Shown here one piece after another: positions 56,441-64,000 of a stretch of 64,000 bases of DNA; the stretch's first letter is position 1, and each line of letters opens with the position of its first letter. The notes beneath the pieces were generated by a model that saw only the letters and a program-made list of their open reading frames with translations, searched no databases and was not told the origin of the DNA. The DNA is from Chryseobacterium tructae (GTDB taxonomy: Bacteria > Bacteroidota > Bacteroidia > Flavobacteriales > Weeksellaceae): the NCBI RefSeq assembly GCF_030409875.1, contig NZ_JAUFQR010000001.1, positions 2,294,001 to 2,358,000 on the forward strand, written 5' to 3'. A program made the translations under genes and the position numbers.

Positions 56441-57319
56441 ATGAACACAAGTTGTGCTCTTTGTGGACTCCCGTTAACTCCAATGGATACTGTTCTGGGC
56501 GAGAATAAGCTTTCAGATGGTGGAATTTTATGCAATAAATGTCTGAATAAAGCAACAGCTGTTAATAAAGATCTGGTGCATAGTCTAATAAATTACAATG
56601 TAGCGGAGATCAGAGAGTTGGTGTGGGGTGAAAGTATTGAAGAAGTAGAGGACATTGAGGAAGAAAATGTGACAGAGACTTCAATGTCTCATACCAGCAT
56701 AACATTTTCCCATACTTCTGTGCGGTTTTCGATTGGCAAAACAAAACCTACAAGATCTGATGAAATTCAAGAACAGATTTTTGCCTTAAATGTTAAACTC
56801 AGTTCTTCTGTGAATGATGAAGTGGGTGAACTTGCAAAGGTTTTAGATAAAGATGAGAAACTTGTTGCAATTGCAGATGCCAGGTATTTGCACAATAATG
56901 CCAATGGACTTCTGGTAGCAACGCAACGTAGAGTCGTTTTTCTTAATAGAAAGTTTTTTGGGAGTGTATACAAAAAAGAATTCTTACATCAAAATATCCA
57001 TACAGTGTCAGATGGTAAAGGAGAAAACCCTTCTTTACTAAAAATGATTACGAATGAATCCACCACTGATTTTATTCTTAATAGCAGCCATGCAACACAC
57101 ATATTTTGTGAGGCAATAGAAAGCTATATAAACAGTTCCGGAAACAAACAAAAACAACAGGCTGCAAATCCTGAATTCCAGTCACCGAAACCGGTACAAA
57201 AAGAAGATCCTTCAACTGTTTTTGATAAGCTCGAAAAATTAGGTAGATTAAGAGACAATGGAATTTTAACAGATGATGAATTTGCAGAGCAGAAGAAGAA
57301 ACTGCTGGATAAATTATAA
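56441..57319 (+). CDS. Zinc-ribbon/PH/SHOCT protein 5 of the array
   Basis: A 292-residue paralogue: zinc ribbon Cys5, Cys8, Cys31, Cys34 (LSDGGILCNKC), an acidic/Ser-Thr-rich linker (about 65-100), the PH-like core (NANGLLVATQRRVVFLNRKF) and SHOCT (GILTDDEFAEQKKKLLDKL). The same leader as gene 4 precedes the ATG, pointing to a recent duplication that included the 5' region. Confidence 0.82.
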   Translation: MNTSCALCGLPLTPMDTVLGENKLSDGGILCNKCLNKATAVNKDLVHSLINYNVAEIRELVWGESIEEVEDIEEENVTETSMSHTSITFSHTSVRFSIGKTKPTRSDEIQEQIFALNVKLSSSVNDEVGELAKVLDKDEKLVAIADARYLHNNANGLLVATQRRVVFLNRKFFGSVYKKEFLHQNIHTVSDGKGENPSLLKMITNESTTDFILNSSHATHIFCEAIESYINSSGNKQKQQAANPEFQSPKPVQKEDPSTVFDKLEKLGRLRDNGILTDDEFAEQKKKLLDKL

Positions 57320-57331
57320 AAAATAAAAAAA

Positions 57332-58210
57332 ATGAGTAATATTTGTTCATTATGTAATACCGAATTAACCTCTATGGATACGCTTCTGGGAGAAAATAAA
57401 CTTTCAGACGGTGGAGTGCTATGCAATAAATGTTTGGATAAAATAAGCTATATCAATCAGGAAGTATTGTATAATCTGAATCAGTTCAATATCGGTGATA
57501 TTCACCGAATCATTCAAAATAAAAATACAGAACAAAATGTACCTGCTGTAACTCAAGAGATTCTTCCTATGGCCATAGATGAAGAACCACAAGATCTATC
57601 TAAGGATGTATACAAAAGAAGAAAACAGAAAATAAAAACAGAACTGGAAAGACTGAATGCCAGCCTTTCTGTATTTACCAAAGGTGAGATCAAAGAGCTT
57701 CCTTATCTGATTTCCGAGGAAGAGAAGATCATTGGCATTACAGATGCTCAGTTTGTCAATACACTAGCAGCAGGAATATTGGTGGCAACCTCTAAAAGAA
57801 TGATCTCCGTTTCAAAAGCAATGTTTGGAGACGCTAAAATCAATGATTATCCTAATGAAGCGATCAGGTCTGTAAGTTTTGTAACAGATCCGAGATCTCC
57901 CATTATTAAAATTCATCTTGACGAAAGAGTCGTAGAGTTTGAATGTTTCATGGATAAAGAAGATGCCGAAAAATTCTATAGTATTATAAGTCCTATTTAT
58001 AATAATCTGATACAACAACCTCAGCAAGAGGTAAGTCCTGTAGACGCTAATACAAATGCAAATGCAAATGCAAATACAGCTGTAAACGCAACGTTGTCTC
58101 TTGAAATTATTGAAAAATTAGAGAAATTGGGCAAATTGAGAGAAAATGGCATCCTTACTGATACTGAGTTTACAGAACAAAAAAGAAAACTGTTGGCTCA
58201 ATTAAAATAA
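57332..58210 (+). CDS. Zinc-ribbon/PH/SHOCT protein 6 of the array
   Basis: A 292-residue paralogue with the zinc ribbon (Cys5, Cys8, Cys31, Cys34), a PH-like core (LAAGILVATSKRMISVSKAM), a low-complexity Asn-Ala stretch (NANANANANTAVNA, about 246-260) and SHOCT (GILTDTEFTEQKRKLLAQL). It starts 12 bp after gene 5. Confidence 0.82.
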   Translation: MSNICSLCNTELTSMDTLLGENKLSDGGVLCNKCLDKISYINQEVLYNLNQFNIGDIHRIIQNKNTEQNVPAVTQEILPMAIDEEPQDLSKDVYKRRKQKIKTELERLNASLSVFTKGEIKELPYLISEEEKIIGITDAQFVNTLAAGILVATSKRMISVSKAMFGDAKINDYPNEAIRSVSFVTDPRSPIIKIHLDERVVEFECFMDKEDAEKFYSIISPIYNNLIQQPQQEVSPVDANTNANANANTAVNATLSLEIIEKLEKLGKLRENGILTDTEFTEQKRKLLAQLK

Positions 58211-58228
58211 AACTTTTAACACCTGACC

Positions 58229-58882
58229 ATGAAAGATAAAACAGAAATCGTAAAAAGTTGGCTTAAAGGATGGTGTTTATCAAGAGAAGTATCTTTTCCT
58301 GTTCCATATAAGTCTGGATTTAATGTATTTGTGGGCGATGAAAAACAAAAAGAACGCTATGTATTTCCTGACCTTAATGAAGACTTTTATCAGCTTGCCC
58401 AGTCAATTGACGAGCCCTGGGTTTATCTGAAAGTAAGTACCTCTCCTGATCAGTTTATAGGAAAAATTCCTAAAAAATGGCAACTACAGGCACAAGGATA
58501 TTTGATGACTTGTTTTCATCCGATGATTTTCCCGGAAATCAGTCTGGCAGAAGGATATCATCTGGAATTGTCAGAATACAATACAACATTTGTTGTCAGA
58601 ATTGTAGCCGAAAATGGGGAACAGGCTTCAATAGGACGTGTATCTTTAATAGATGATGTTGCTGTTTATGACAGGATCATTACCGAAGTAAACCATCAAA
58701 GAAAAGGGTTGGCGTCTTTTCTATTGAAAGAACTGGAGAAAATAGCCTTATCGAAAGGATTTGCTAATAATCTTTTGGTGGCTACAGAAGAAGGGAAGCT
58801 ATTATATAAAAATTTAGGCTGGGAAGTATATGCTTTGCATTCCTCTATTGTCATTCCTGGAGAAGATCATTCTCTATTGTAA
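58229..58882 (+). CDS. GNAT family N-acetyltransferase
   Basis: The 217-residue protein has an unusual N-terminal region (1-100) and a C-terminal GNAT fold with the acetyl-CoA motif in EVNHQRKGLASFLLKELEKI and the final LLVATEEGKLLYKNLGWEVY. The substrate is unknown. It lies in the array 18 bp after gene 6, so it is co-transcribed. Confidence 0.85.
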   Translation: MKDKTEIVKSWLKGWCLSREVSFPVPYKSGFNVFVGDEKQKERYVFPDLNEDFYQLAQSIDEPWVYLKVSTSPDQFIGKIPKKWQLQAQGYLMTCFHPMIFPEISLAEGYHLELSEYNTTFVVRIVAENGEQASIGRVSLIDDVAVYDRIITEVNHQRKGLASFLLKELEKIALSKGFANNLLVATEEGKLLYKNLGWEVYALHSSIVIPGEDHSLL

Positions 58883-58907
58883 ATAAAAATACTCAGAAAT
58901 TAAATTC

Positions 58908-59990
58908 ATGAAAAAAAAATACGTACTTCTTTTTACCATACTATTTCTAAATGCCAATGCTCAGATGGTGCCACCGCCTGCGCCACCTGCACAACAAATA
59001 GAAGAATTGAAACCTTCAGATGATATAAAGCTATATGGCATCAATGAAATTCCAGACAAAATTTTTGCATGGAATGTTAAAGGGCTTACGGTAGACTGTG
59101 GATCCAATTTTACAAAAATTCCTGAGAAGATAGGAAACCTAAAGGAGCTAGAAGGATTTTCCTTAAAGGGCGGGGATGTGATTAAATTACCTAAAGAATT
59201 TGGAAATCTGCGGAACTTAAAGCATTTATATATTAATTCCAATAAGCTTACTGAGATTCAACCCGAAATTTTAAGAATAACAAATTTGGAATTTTTAGAT
59301 TTTCAGAGCTATAAATTAGACAGTTTTCCTGAGGACATAGGGAAGCTAATTAATTTAAAGCAGTTAAAAATATCCAAAAGACTATTTTTTGGAGGAGCAA
59401 TTACCAATGATAACCAGGTGTTTAAAGAGTTGGTTTTGCCGGCTTCAATAGGTAAACTAACTAAACTTGAGCGGCTAAACCTTCCCTCCAATAGGCTAAA
59501 AAAATTACCTGCTGAAATAGGAAATCTTGAAAATCTAAAAGAGATTGATTTATCAAATAATTTATTAGAAAACCTTCCTTTTTCTTTTTCAAAGCTTAAA
59601 AACCTGAAATCTATTTCATTAACAGATAACCGTTTTAAGACTTTTCCTAAAGAATTATATGAAATACTTAATTTGGAAGACGTAGATTTGAACAGAAATG
59701 GAATTACCTTAATTCCTGCAGGAATAGAAAAATTAAAAAAACTAAGATCCTTAAATCTATCAAATTGCAGCCTTTCGGAGCAAGCATTGTCAGAAATTTA
59801 TAAATTAGAAAGCTTGGTGACGTTACAGTTGGAAAATAACCAATTAGAGAATATTCCGCCTGGAATAGATAAACTAAAAAACTTAGAGACACTAACAATT
59901 TGGGGAAATAACATATCTCCGGAAAATATTATAAAGATAAAGAAGATGTTACCTCGCACCTCAGTGGTGGAAAAAGAGGTTTATCGATAA
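58908..59990 (+). CDS. Secreted leucine-rich repeat protein
   Basis: The 360-residue protein has a signal peptide (MKKKYVLLFTILFLNANAQ), a Pro-rich start and about ten LRR units of 23 residues (for example LTKLERLNLPSNRLKKLPAE, LENLKEIDLSNNLLENLP). The frame stops at 59990; a further 34 codons of plausible protein lie in the next frame to 60091 if one A is added at 59972-59976. A protein-binding role outside the cytoplasm is inferred. Confidence 0.82.
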   Translation: MKKKYVLLFTILFLNANAQMVPPPAPPAQQIEELKPSDDIKLYGINEIPDKIFAWNVKGLTVDCGSNFTKIPEKIGNLKELEGFSLKGGDVIKLPKEFGNLRNLKHLYINSNKLTEIQPEILRITNLEFLDFQSYKLDSFPEDIGKLINLKQLKISKRLFFGGAITNDNQVFKELVLPASIGKLTKLERLNLPSNRLKKLPAEIGNLENLKEIDLSNNLLENLPFSFSKLKNLKSISLTDNRFKTFPKELYEILNLEDVDLNRNGITLIPAGIEKLKKLRSLNLSNCSLSEQALSEIYKLESLVTLQLENNQLENIPPGIDKLKNLETLTIWGNNISPENIIKIKKMLPRTSVVEKEVYR

Positions 59991-60091
59991 ATATTTCTAA
60001 GGAAAATTATTTAGAAATAGATGAAAAATCCTTGAATGTAAAAGTAGAACCGTATTTGAAGTCCGATTTCTGCTTTGTAGAAGAATTTTGA
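59972..60091 (+). other. Possible C-terminal continuation of the LRR protein
   Basis: The frame shifted by one base after the A-run at 59972-59976 reads without stop through GLSINISKENYLEIDEKSL and KVEPYLKSDFCFVEEF to a TGA at 60089. Restoring one A gives a 394-residue LRR protein. The alternative is that this is untranslated DNA or a remnant of another gene. Confidence 0.35.
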
Positions 60092-60126
60092 AAATGAATA
60101 GTAATTTAGACGCATAAACTATAACC

Positions 60127-60657
60127 ATGAGATCAAGACTTGACGAAATAAAAGAAGAACTCGAAGAACTGGATATTAACCCTACTATTTTTGCTAGAAA
60201 AGAGATCCATGCTCTGCCAGAGATTCTTTCAGCAGATGAAAGAATTGTTTATCTTGTTGAAGGCAGACAGAAAACAACACAACATCATATCATCTTAGTC
60301 GCTACAGACAGAAGGTTGATCTTTGTAGATAAGGAATTTATGTATGGACTCACGGTAGAAGATTACTCCTATACTAAAATAAGTTCTATACAATATGAAA
60401 CAGCTGTAATGCTGGCTTCCATAGATATTCAGGTTTCAGACGATCTGGTTGAAATTGACGGCGTTGGAAAATATGAAGCAAAACTTTTCTGCGAAAAGGT
60501 AAGAGATTTCATGTCTCGCCCTAAAGAATACATTCAGCATAAATCTGAACCTACTGTTTTAGATCAATTGGAGCAACTAGGAAGATTAAAAGAAAGCGGT
60601 ATTTTGAGCGAAGAAGAATTCAATGAACAAAAGAAAAAAATTATGGAGAAATTATGA
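60127..60657 (+). CDS. PH/SHOCT protein 7 of the array (no zinc ribbon)
   Basis: The 176-residue protein lacks the cysteine ribbon. It has the PH-like core (TTQHHIILVATDRRLIFVDK) and SHOCT (GILSEEEFNEQKKKIMEKL). Its stop overlaps the ATG of the next gene in ATGA (60654-60657), so the two are translationally coupled. Confidence 0.82.
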   Translation: MRSRLDEIKEELEELDINPTIFARKEIHALPEILSADERIVYLVEGRQKTTQHHIILVATDRRLIFVDKEFMYGLTVEDYSYTKISSIQYETAVMLASIDIQVSDDLVEIDGVGKYEAKLFCEKVRDFMSRPKEYIQHKSEPTVLDQLEQLGRLKESGILSEEEFNEQKKKIMEKL

Positions 60658-61391
60658 TAAAAGAAGTTGTTTTTAGAGCATTAAACTGGAGGTGGTACTT
60701 TACCTCTTTAATAACCTTGTTTACAGGGATTTTTTGTTGGTTAATGATTCTTATTCTACCCATCAGTAAATTTACATGGAATTTTTTCTCAGTTATACCG
60801 TTTCTGGTTGCAGTGGCAAGTTTTATATTGGGGATTTCGAGATTGTTTAAAAAAGGAGAATTTAAAAATGGACTTTGGCAATGCCTTTTAAGCTTCATCA
60901 TATGTTCTATTCTTGGTGTTCTCTTCGCTTTTTATCCACCTAAAAGTCCATATAAACCTTATAATAATGATATTAAAAATCCAAAGAACGCAAAATTTTC
61001 AATGCCTTTGAAGCTTTTTGTAGATGAAAAAGAACTCGTAGAGGTTACCCAGCCTGATATTCTGATCTATGATTACTTACAGCCGGGATCTTATAAATAT
61101 GATGTTTTCCTGAATAAAACAGAAAAAGGTAAAGTCTATTTAAAAGTATATGACTTTAATACCAACAGGATTCTTTCAGAAAAAGAAATTAAAAAACAAT
61201 CAATAAGAACTGTCTTTAATCCTAATGATGAGTTGAAAGAATTTTCAAGTGGTAATGATGGTTTTACAGTGAAAGAAGGGGATTGGGGCGACTATTACGG
61301 AACTAGGATTGAAGTTTGGTTTCAGCCGGACGATACTGGTAAACCTGAAAGAAAATTAATAGAAAAAAATTATATTATTCAAGGAAATTAA
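60654..61391 (+). CDS. Membrane protein coupled to PH/SHOCT protein 7
   Basis: The 245-residue protein has three N-terminal hydrophobic helices (about 13-105; YFTSLITLFTGIFCWLMILI, FLVAVASFILGISRLF, LLSFIICSILGVLFAFY) and a C-terminal extracytoplasmic or cytoplasmic beta-rich domain (about 120-245). Family not recognised. The ATGA overlap with the PH/SHOCT gene implies a fixed stoichiometry and probable interaction. Confidence 0.78.
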   Translation: MIKEVVFRALNWRWYFTSLITLFTGIFCWLMILILPISKFTWNFFSVIPFLVAVASFILGISRLFKKGEFKNGLWQCLLSFIICSILGVLFAFYPPKSPYKPYNNDIKNPKNAKFSMPLKLFVDEKELVEVTQPDILIYDYLQPGSYKYDVFLNKTEKGKVYLKVYDFNTNRILSEKEIKKQSIRTVFNPNDELKEFSSGNDGFTVKEGDWGDYYGTRIEVWFQPDDTGKPERKLIEKNYIIQGN

Positions 61392-61417
61392 AGTGTATTT
61401 TTTTCTGAACTATAAAC

Positions 61418-61452
61418 AAAAAGTCATCGCAAACTACTACGATGACTTTTTC
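61418..61452. terminator. Bidirectional terminator at the end of the array
   Basis: AAAAAGTCATCG and its complement form a 12-bp perfect stem with a 10-nt loop, flanked by A and T runs, between converging genes. Confidence 0.88.
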
Positions 61453-61486
61453 TATATATGAATGTTAAAAAAACTACTGTTTGTTT

Positions 61487-61723
61487 TTAGTTTAAAGAGT
61501 CTTCGGCTTTTGTTTTTACCTCGTCTACTTTAGTTTGAACCTGGGAAGCAACATCATTGGCTTTACTCTTAAGGTCATTTCCCCATTTGTTAAAATTATC
61601 TTTTGCTGTATTAAGTTTATCCTTTACGGCTTGTTGATCTTCAGGACTTGAATTTTTATATTTCCAATAAGCTAAAGCACCCAATCCTAGTAAAGCTAAT
61701 AAACCTTTTGTTTTGTTTCCCAT
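61487..61723 (-). CDS. YtxH-like small stress protein
   Basis: The 78-residue protein has one hydrophobic N-terminal helix (GLLALLGLGALAYW) and a lysine/alanine-rich helical tail (DKLNTAKDNFNKWGNDLKSK...), typical of YtxH-like proteins. These are often induced by general stress. It is monocistronic. Confidence 0.8.
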   Translation of the reverse strand: MGNKTKGLLALLGLGALAYWKYKNSSPEDQQAVKDKLNTAKDNFNKWGNDLKSKANDVASQVQTKVDEVKTKAEDSLN

Positions 61724-61823
61724 GATTTCTATTTTTAAAAGATATTAATATTAAAATTTGTTATTAATACATATGTAAAATACGTGCCAAAAAATTAAGC
61801 AGAATTATAAAATAATGTTAAAA

Positions 61824-62666
61824 TTAAGAAAAGATGTCGAAATTTTCACCGTCAAAACTAGCGAAAACCATAGTAGGATAAGAGTCCTGATGATAAACAT
61901 TTCCCTCTTTGTCTATGGCAATGGCACCTGCAAAACCGTCAATAGTTTTAAGTTCATCAAAAGTTTTACTGAAAGCCATCTCAAGGCTCATTCCATCTGT
62001 CACACGGGTTACAATTTTTGTAGCAGTAGCATTGCTTACAATATCTTCACCCACACCTGTACAGCTTACTGCACAAAATGCATTAGCATAATTTCCTGCC
62101 ACTGTGGCAGAATCTGAAATTCTTCCCGGAATTTCAAAACCTTTACCTCCTGTAGAGGTCGCTACGGCTAACTTACCATCTTTATCAATGGCTACGCAGC
62201 CTACCGTACCTTTACCTCCATGATTAAGTTTAGCTTCATATTCTCTTCTTCTTTGTGGAATTTCCGTAGAAAAGTTTTCGAATCCATGTTCTGTTGCGTA
62301 GCGTTTTGCTCCATTTCCACCCAAAACCCTATCATCCTCACCGATAAGGTCTTTAGCTACAAAAATGGGATTCTTAACATCCTGAATATTGATAACGCCA
62401 CTTAATTTTTGGGTTTCACCATTCATAATGGCAGCACTCATCCGAATGACACCGTCACTTTGAATCTGTGAACCGATTCCTGCATTGTACAATGGATCAT
62501 CTTCCAATAAAGAAACGGCATAGGCTACCGAATCAAAAGCAGAGTGTGTCTGAAGATATTGAAATGCCTTTTGAGCAATTTCTTGTAAAGAATTCTGTTT
62601 CGCAGTTTTTATTTCATGGCTTTGGTCACTTTCTGAGAAAAAACCGCCGTGGATAATGATTTTCAT
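61824..62666 (-). CDS. Isoaspartyl peptidase/L-asparaginase
   Basis: The 281-residue Ntn hydrolase starts at MKIIIHGGFF. The open frame extends upstream only because it reads through the heptamer repeat. The autocleaved nucleophile is Thr154 in GGKGTVGCVAI, and DPLYNAGIGSQIQSDG and STGGKGFEIPGRISDS are family motifs. It cleaves beta-aspartyl dipeptides; next to cyanophycinase it would split the beta-Asp-Arg product. Confidence 0.93.
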   Translation of the reverse strand: MKIIIHGGFFSESDQSHEIKTAKQNSLQEIAQKAFQYLQTHSAFDSVAYAVSLLEDDPLYNAGIGSQIQSDGVIRMSAAIMNGETQKLSGVINIQDVKNPIFVAKDLIGEDDRVLGGNGAKRYATEHGFENFSTEIPQRRREYEAKLNHGGKGTVGCVAIDKDGKLAVATSTGGKGFEIPGRISDSATVAGNYANAFCAVSCTGVGEDIVSNATATKIVTRVTDGMSLEMAFSKTFDELKTIDGFAGAIAIDKEGNVYHQDSYPTMVFASFDGENFDIFS

Positions 62667-62710
62667 ATAAATAAGAATTGATGAATAATTTTTACGAAGG
62701 TAATTTATAA

Positions 62711-62789
62711 ATAAAAGATAAAAGATAAAAGATAAAAGATAAAAGATAAAAGATAAAAGATAAAAGATAAAAGATAAAAGATAAAAGAT
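62711..62789. repeat. Tandem repeat of ATAAAAG, 11 copies
   Basis: Eleven identical ATAAAAG units (77 bp) plus two bases lie 45 bp upstream of the isoaspartyl peptidase start. A perfect array this long is prone to slippage and may vary between strains. Confidence 0.95.
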
Positions 62790-62835
62790 CTTGTCGTTAA
62801 GCAACTACAATGCATCAGGATATCAACATCAATAG

Positions 62836-62855
62836 AGGTGGGCTTTAGCCCACCT
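62836..62855. repeat. GGGCTTTAGCCC hairpin repeat
   Basis: AGGTGGGCT and AGCCCACCT are perfect complements around TT. A second GGCTTTAGCCC follows at about 62880. This word is typical of dispersed intergenic repeats in Bacteroidota. Confidence 0.55.
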
Positions 62856-62952
62856 AATAAATAAAACAAAAATTCATCCGGCTTTAGCCCAAACCTAAAA
62901 TACGGAATCTCTTTATGAATTGACTTCTAATCCTTAAAAATTAGGAAACAAA

Positions 62953-62974
62953 AAACGGAACCTTGGTTCCGTTT
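62953..62974 (-). terminator. Terminator of cyanophycinase
   Basis: AAACGGAACC and GGTTCCGTTT form a stem with a C(CTTG)G-type loop, 20 bp after the stop codon of the cyanophycinase gene. The minus-strand continuation is T-rich (TTTTTGTTTCC). Confidence 0.75.
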
Positions 62975-62994
62975 ATATAATTGTATGATTTTTA

Positions 62995-63885
62995 TTATTT
63001 ATCCTGTGGAATAGGATTAAACTGAGAGTTTTCAATGGTCAGAGCCTTAGTCGTAAGATCGTAATGATCATTCATAGACATGACATGCACCGTTAAATTG
63101 TCAATAGAGATAGGTTCTCCAAGGTTAATATTGGTAAGGTTGGTATCTTTAATGAATCTTCCGTCTACCAGAATTACAAGTCCTGAACCTACTGCAGTCA
63201 TAACATCATTATGAATGAAAAGCCCTGTATCTTCCCCAAGCCCAATTCCTAAAGTTCTGGGGTTATTTACCACTGCCTGGAAAAGACGTCCTATTCTGCC
63301 TCGCTGCACAAAATGCGTGTCGATGATCACATTATCAATTAAACCTAAACCTTGTGTTGTTTTAATTTCTCCTTTTAATAGTGCTTCGGAGCTACTTCCT
63401 TGATAAATCATATTTTCAGAGGCAGCAGCAGCACCGGCAGAAGTTCCGGAATAAATAAAGTCCTGTTCCTGATATTTTAATAAAATGGTATCATGAAATC
63501 TTGTTCCGCCAAGAATAGAAGTCAATCTAAGTTGATCTCCTCCAGTAAACATCATAACGTCTGCAGCATTTGCTCTTGCTACCATTGCATCAGAATTTGC
63601 TTCTTCACGGTTATGAATATCAAGAATATTCACATTTTTAGCACCCAGAAACTCAAAAGCCTTTTTGTATTCAGCACCTACGATCTGAGGAATTTGAGAG
63701 GCTGTTGTTACCACTTCAATGACAGAATCCTCCTTATATTTTGATTCGTTAATGATTTTTCGCAAAATTCCACGTTCAAAAAAATTAAGATTCTTCTCAA
63801 TATTTTGATCATAATCGGTTTCTGCAAAACTTCCCTTGTTTACAGCTCCTCCGATAACTATTAATTTTCCAACAGGTTTCGTCAT
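62995..63885 (-). CDS. cphB: Cyanophycinase
   Basis: The 296-residue serine peptidase has the nucleophile elbow YSGTSAGAAAASENMI, GGDQLRLTSILGGT and an oxyanion/His-containing IIDTHFVQRGRIGRLF. It hydrolyses cyanophycin into beta-Asp-Arg dipeptides, which the isoaspartyl peptidase at 61824 would cleave. A cyanophycin synthetase would be expected beyond the right edge of the window. Confidence 0.93.
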   Translation of the reverse strand: MTKPVGKLIVIGGAVNKGSFAETDYDQNIEKNLNFFERGILRKIINESKYKEDSVIEVVTTASQIPQIVGAEYKKAFEFLGAKNVNILDIHNREEANSDAMVARANAADVMMFTGGDQLRLTSILGGTRFHDTILLKYQEQDFIYSGTSAGAAAASENMIYQGSSSEALLKGEIKTTQGLGLIDNVIIDTHFVQRGRIGRLFQAVVNNPRTLGIGLGEDTGLFIHNDVMTAVGSGLVILVDGRFIKDTNLTNINLGEPISIDNLTVHVMSMNDHYDLTTKALTIENSQFNPIPQDK

Positions 63886-64000
63886 GGTACAAAATTAAAA
63901 AATAATTAACATTATTGGCGAAATTCGTGCCATCTTTAGTTGATTTTTAATGTTTTAAAAATGTTAATAAGAATTAAATTTTTTTTAGTAAATCTTCAAT

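Larger units (their letters stand above)
62667..62994. other. Intergenic region, 328 bp, with VNTR and repeats
   Basis: Contains the 7-bp tandem repeat (62711-62789), two copies of a GGCTTTAGCCC-type repeat (62836-62855 and about 62880-62893) and the cyanophycinase terminator (62953-62974). No coding frame of its own. Confidence 0.6.

Noticed and set aside
62711..62789. CRISPR-like direct repeats
   Set aside because: Units are 7 bp with no spacers, so this is a simple tandem repeat.
62667..62804. N-terminal extension of the isoaspartyl peptidase frame with repeated FYLLSFI
   Set aside because: It is only the translation of the ATAAAAG tandem array. The enzyme starts at MKIIIHGG (62666) as in homologues.
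1..64000. tRNA, rRNA or tmRNA genes
   Set aside because: I looked through the spacers and saw no cloverleaf or rRNA-like stretch. A covariance search was not possible.

Overview
The window is low-GC chromosomal DNA from a Bacteroidota flavobacterium, most likely a Chryseobacterium or a close Weeksellaceae relative. The evidence is type IX secretion sorting domains (types A and B), TAnnTTTG-type -7 promoter boxes, WG-repeat, DUF4476 and KTSC families, a PnuT-type thiamine transporter and a cyanophycinase/isoaspartyl peptidase pair. Assignments rest on motif reading; no database search was run.

Layout. 1-6.97 kb (mostly minus): a signal peptide cut by the window edge, a T9SS-exported zinc metallopeptidase, tatC, a DJ-1/PfpI protein, a Crp/Fnr regulator and kdsD. 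7.1-17.7 kb: recQ (frameshifted), a glycosyltransferase, a membrane AraC-type regulator, lpdA, a DUF4476 protein and a CvfB-like RNA-binding protein, separated by intergenic repeat elements. 17.7-28.1 kb: a giant T9SS type B surface protein and a TetR/TolC/MFP/RND efflux operon that is interrupted four times. 28.4-36.9 kb: KTSC/DnaJ-like, WG-repeat and four-cysteine secreted proteins, then a TPR gene followed by a WG/Sel1 gene. 36.9-46.5 kb: small membrane proteins, a seven-gene minus-strand run (HPP protein to DUF2306 protein), a TPP-riboswitch pnuT operon with an acyl-CoA-dehydrogenase-like flavoprotein, an iron alcohol dehydrogenase and an AraC regulator. 46.7-51.2 kb: ssb, whose promoter and 5' end are duplicated as a 304-bp direct repeat around a 3.5-kb insertion with one gene, a membrane dynamin-like GTPase. 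51.3-61.4 kb: hisS and a tandem array of seven paralogues built from an N-terminal zinc ribbon, a PH-like domain and a C-terminal SHOCT domain, interspersed with GNAT, LRR and membrane proteins. 61.4-64 kb: a YtxH-like protein, isoaspartyl peptidase and cyanophycinase, the two peptidases together forming a cyanophycin degradation module.

The strongest candidates for something undescribed are (1) the dynamin-like GTPase cassette that duplicated the ssb promoter and 5' end and could excise by recombination, and (2) the zinc-ribbon/PH/SHOCT array. A caution covers the whole window: at least nine single-base deletions, mostly in short homopolymers, interrupt seven genes, and a tenth is suspected. 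In every case restoring the missing base or bases gives a reading frame of whole codons. This pattern fits residual long-read assembly error at least as well as real gene decay, so the broken genes are given over their full span with the break position.
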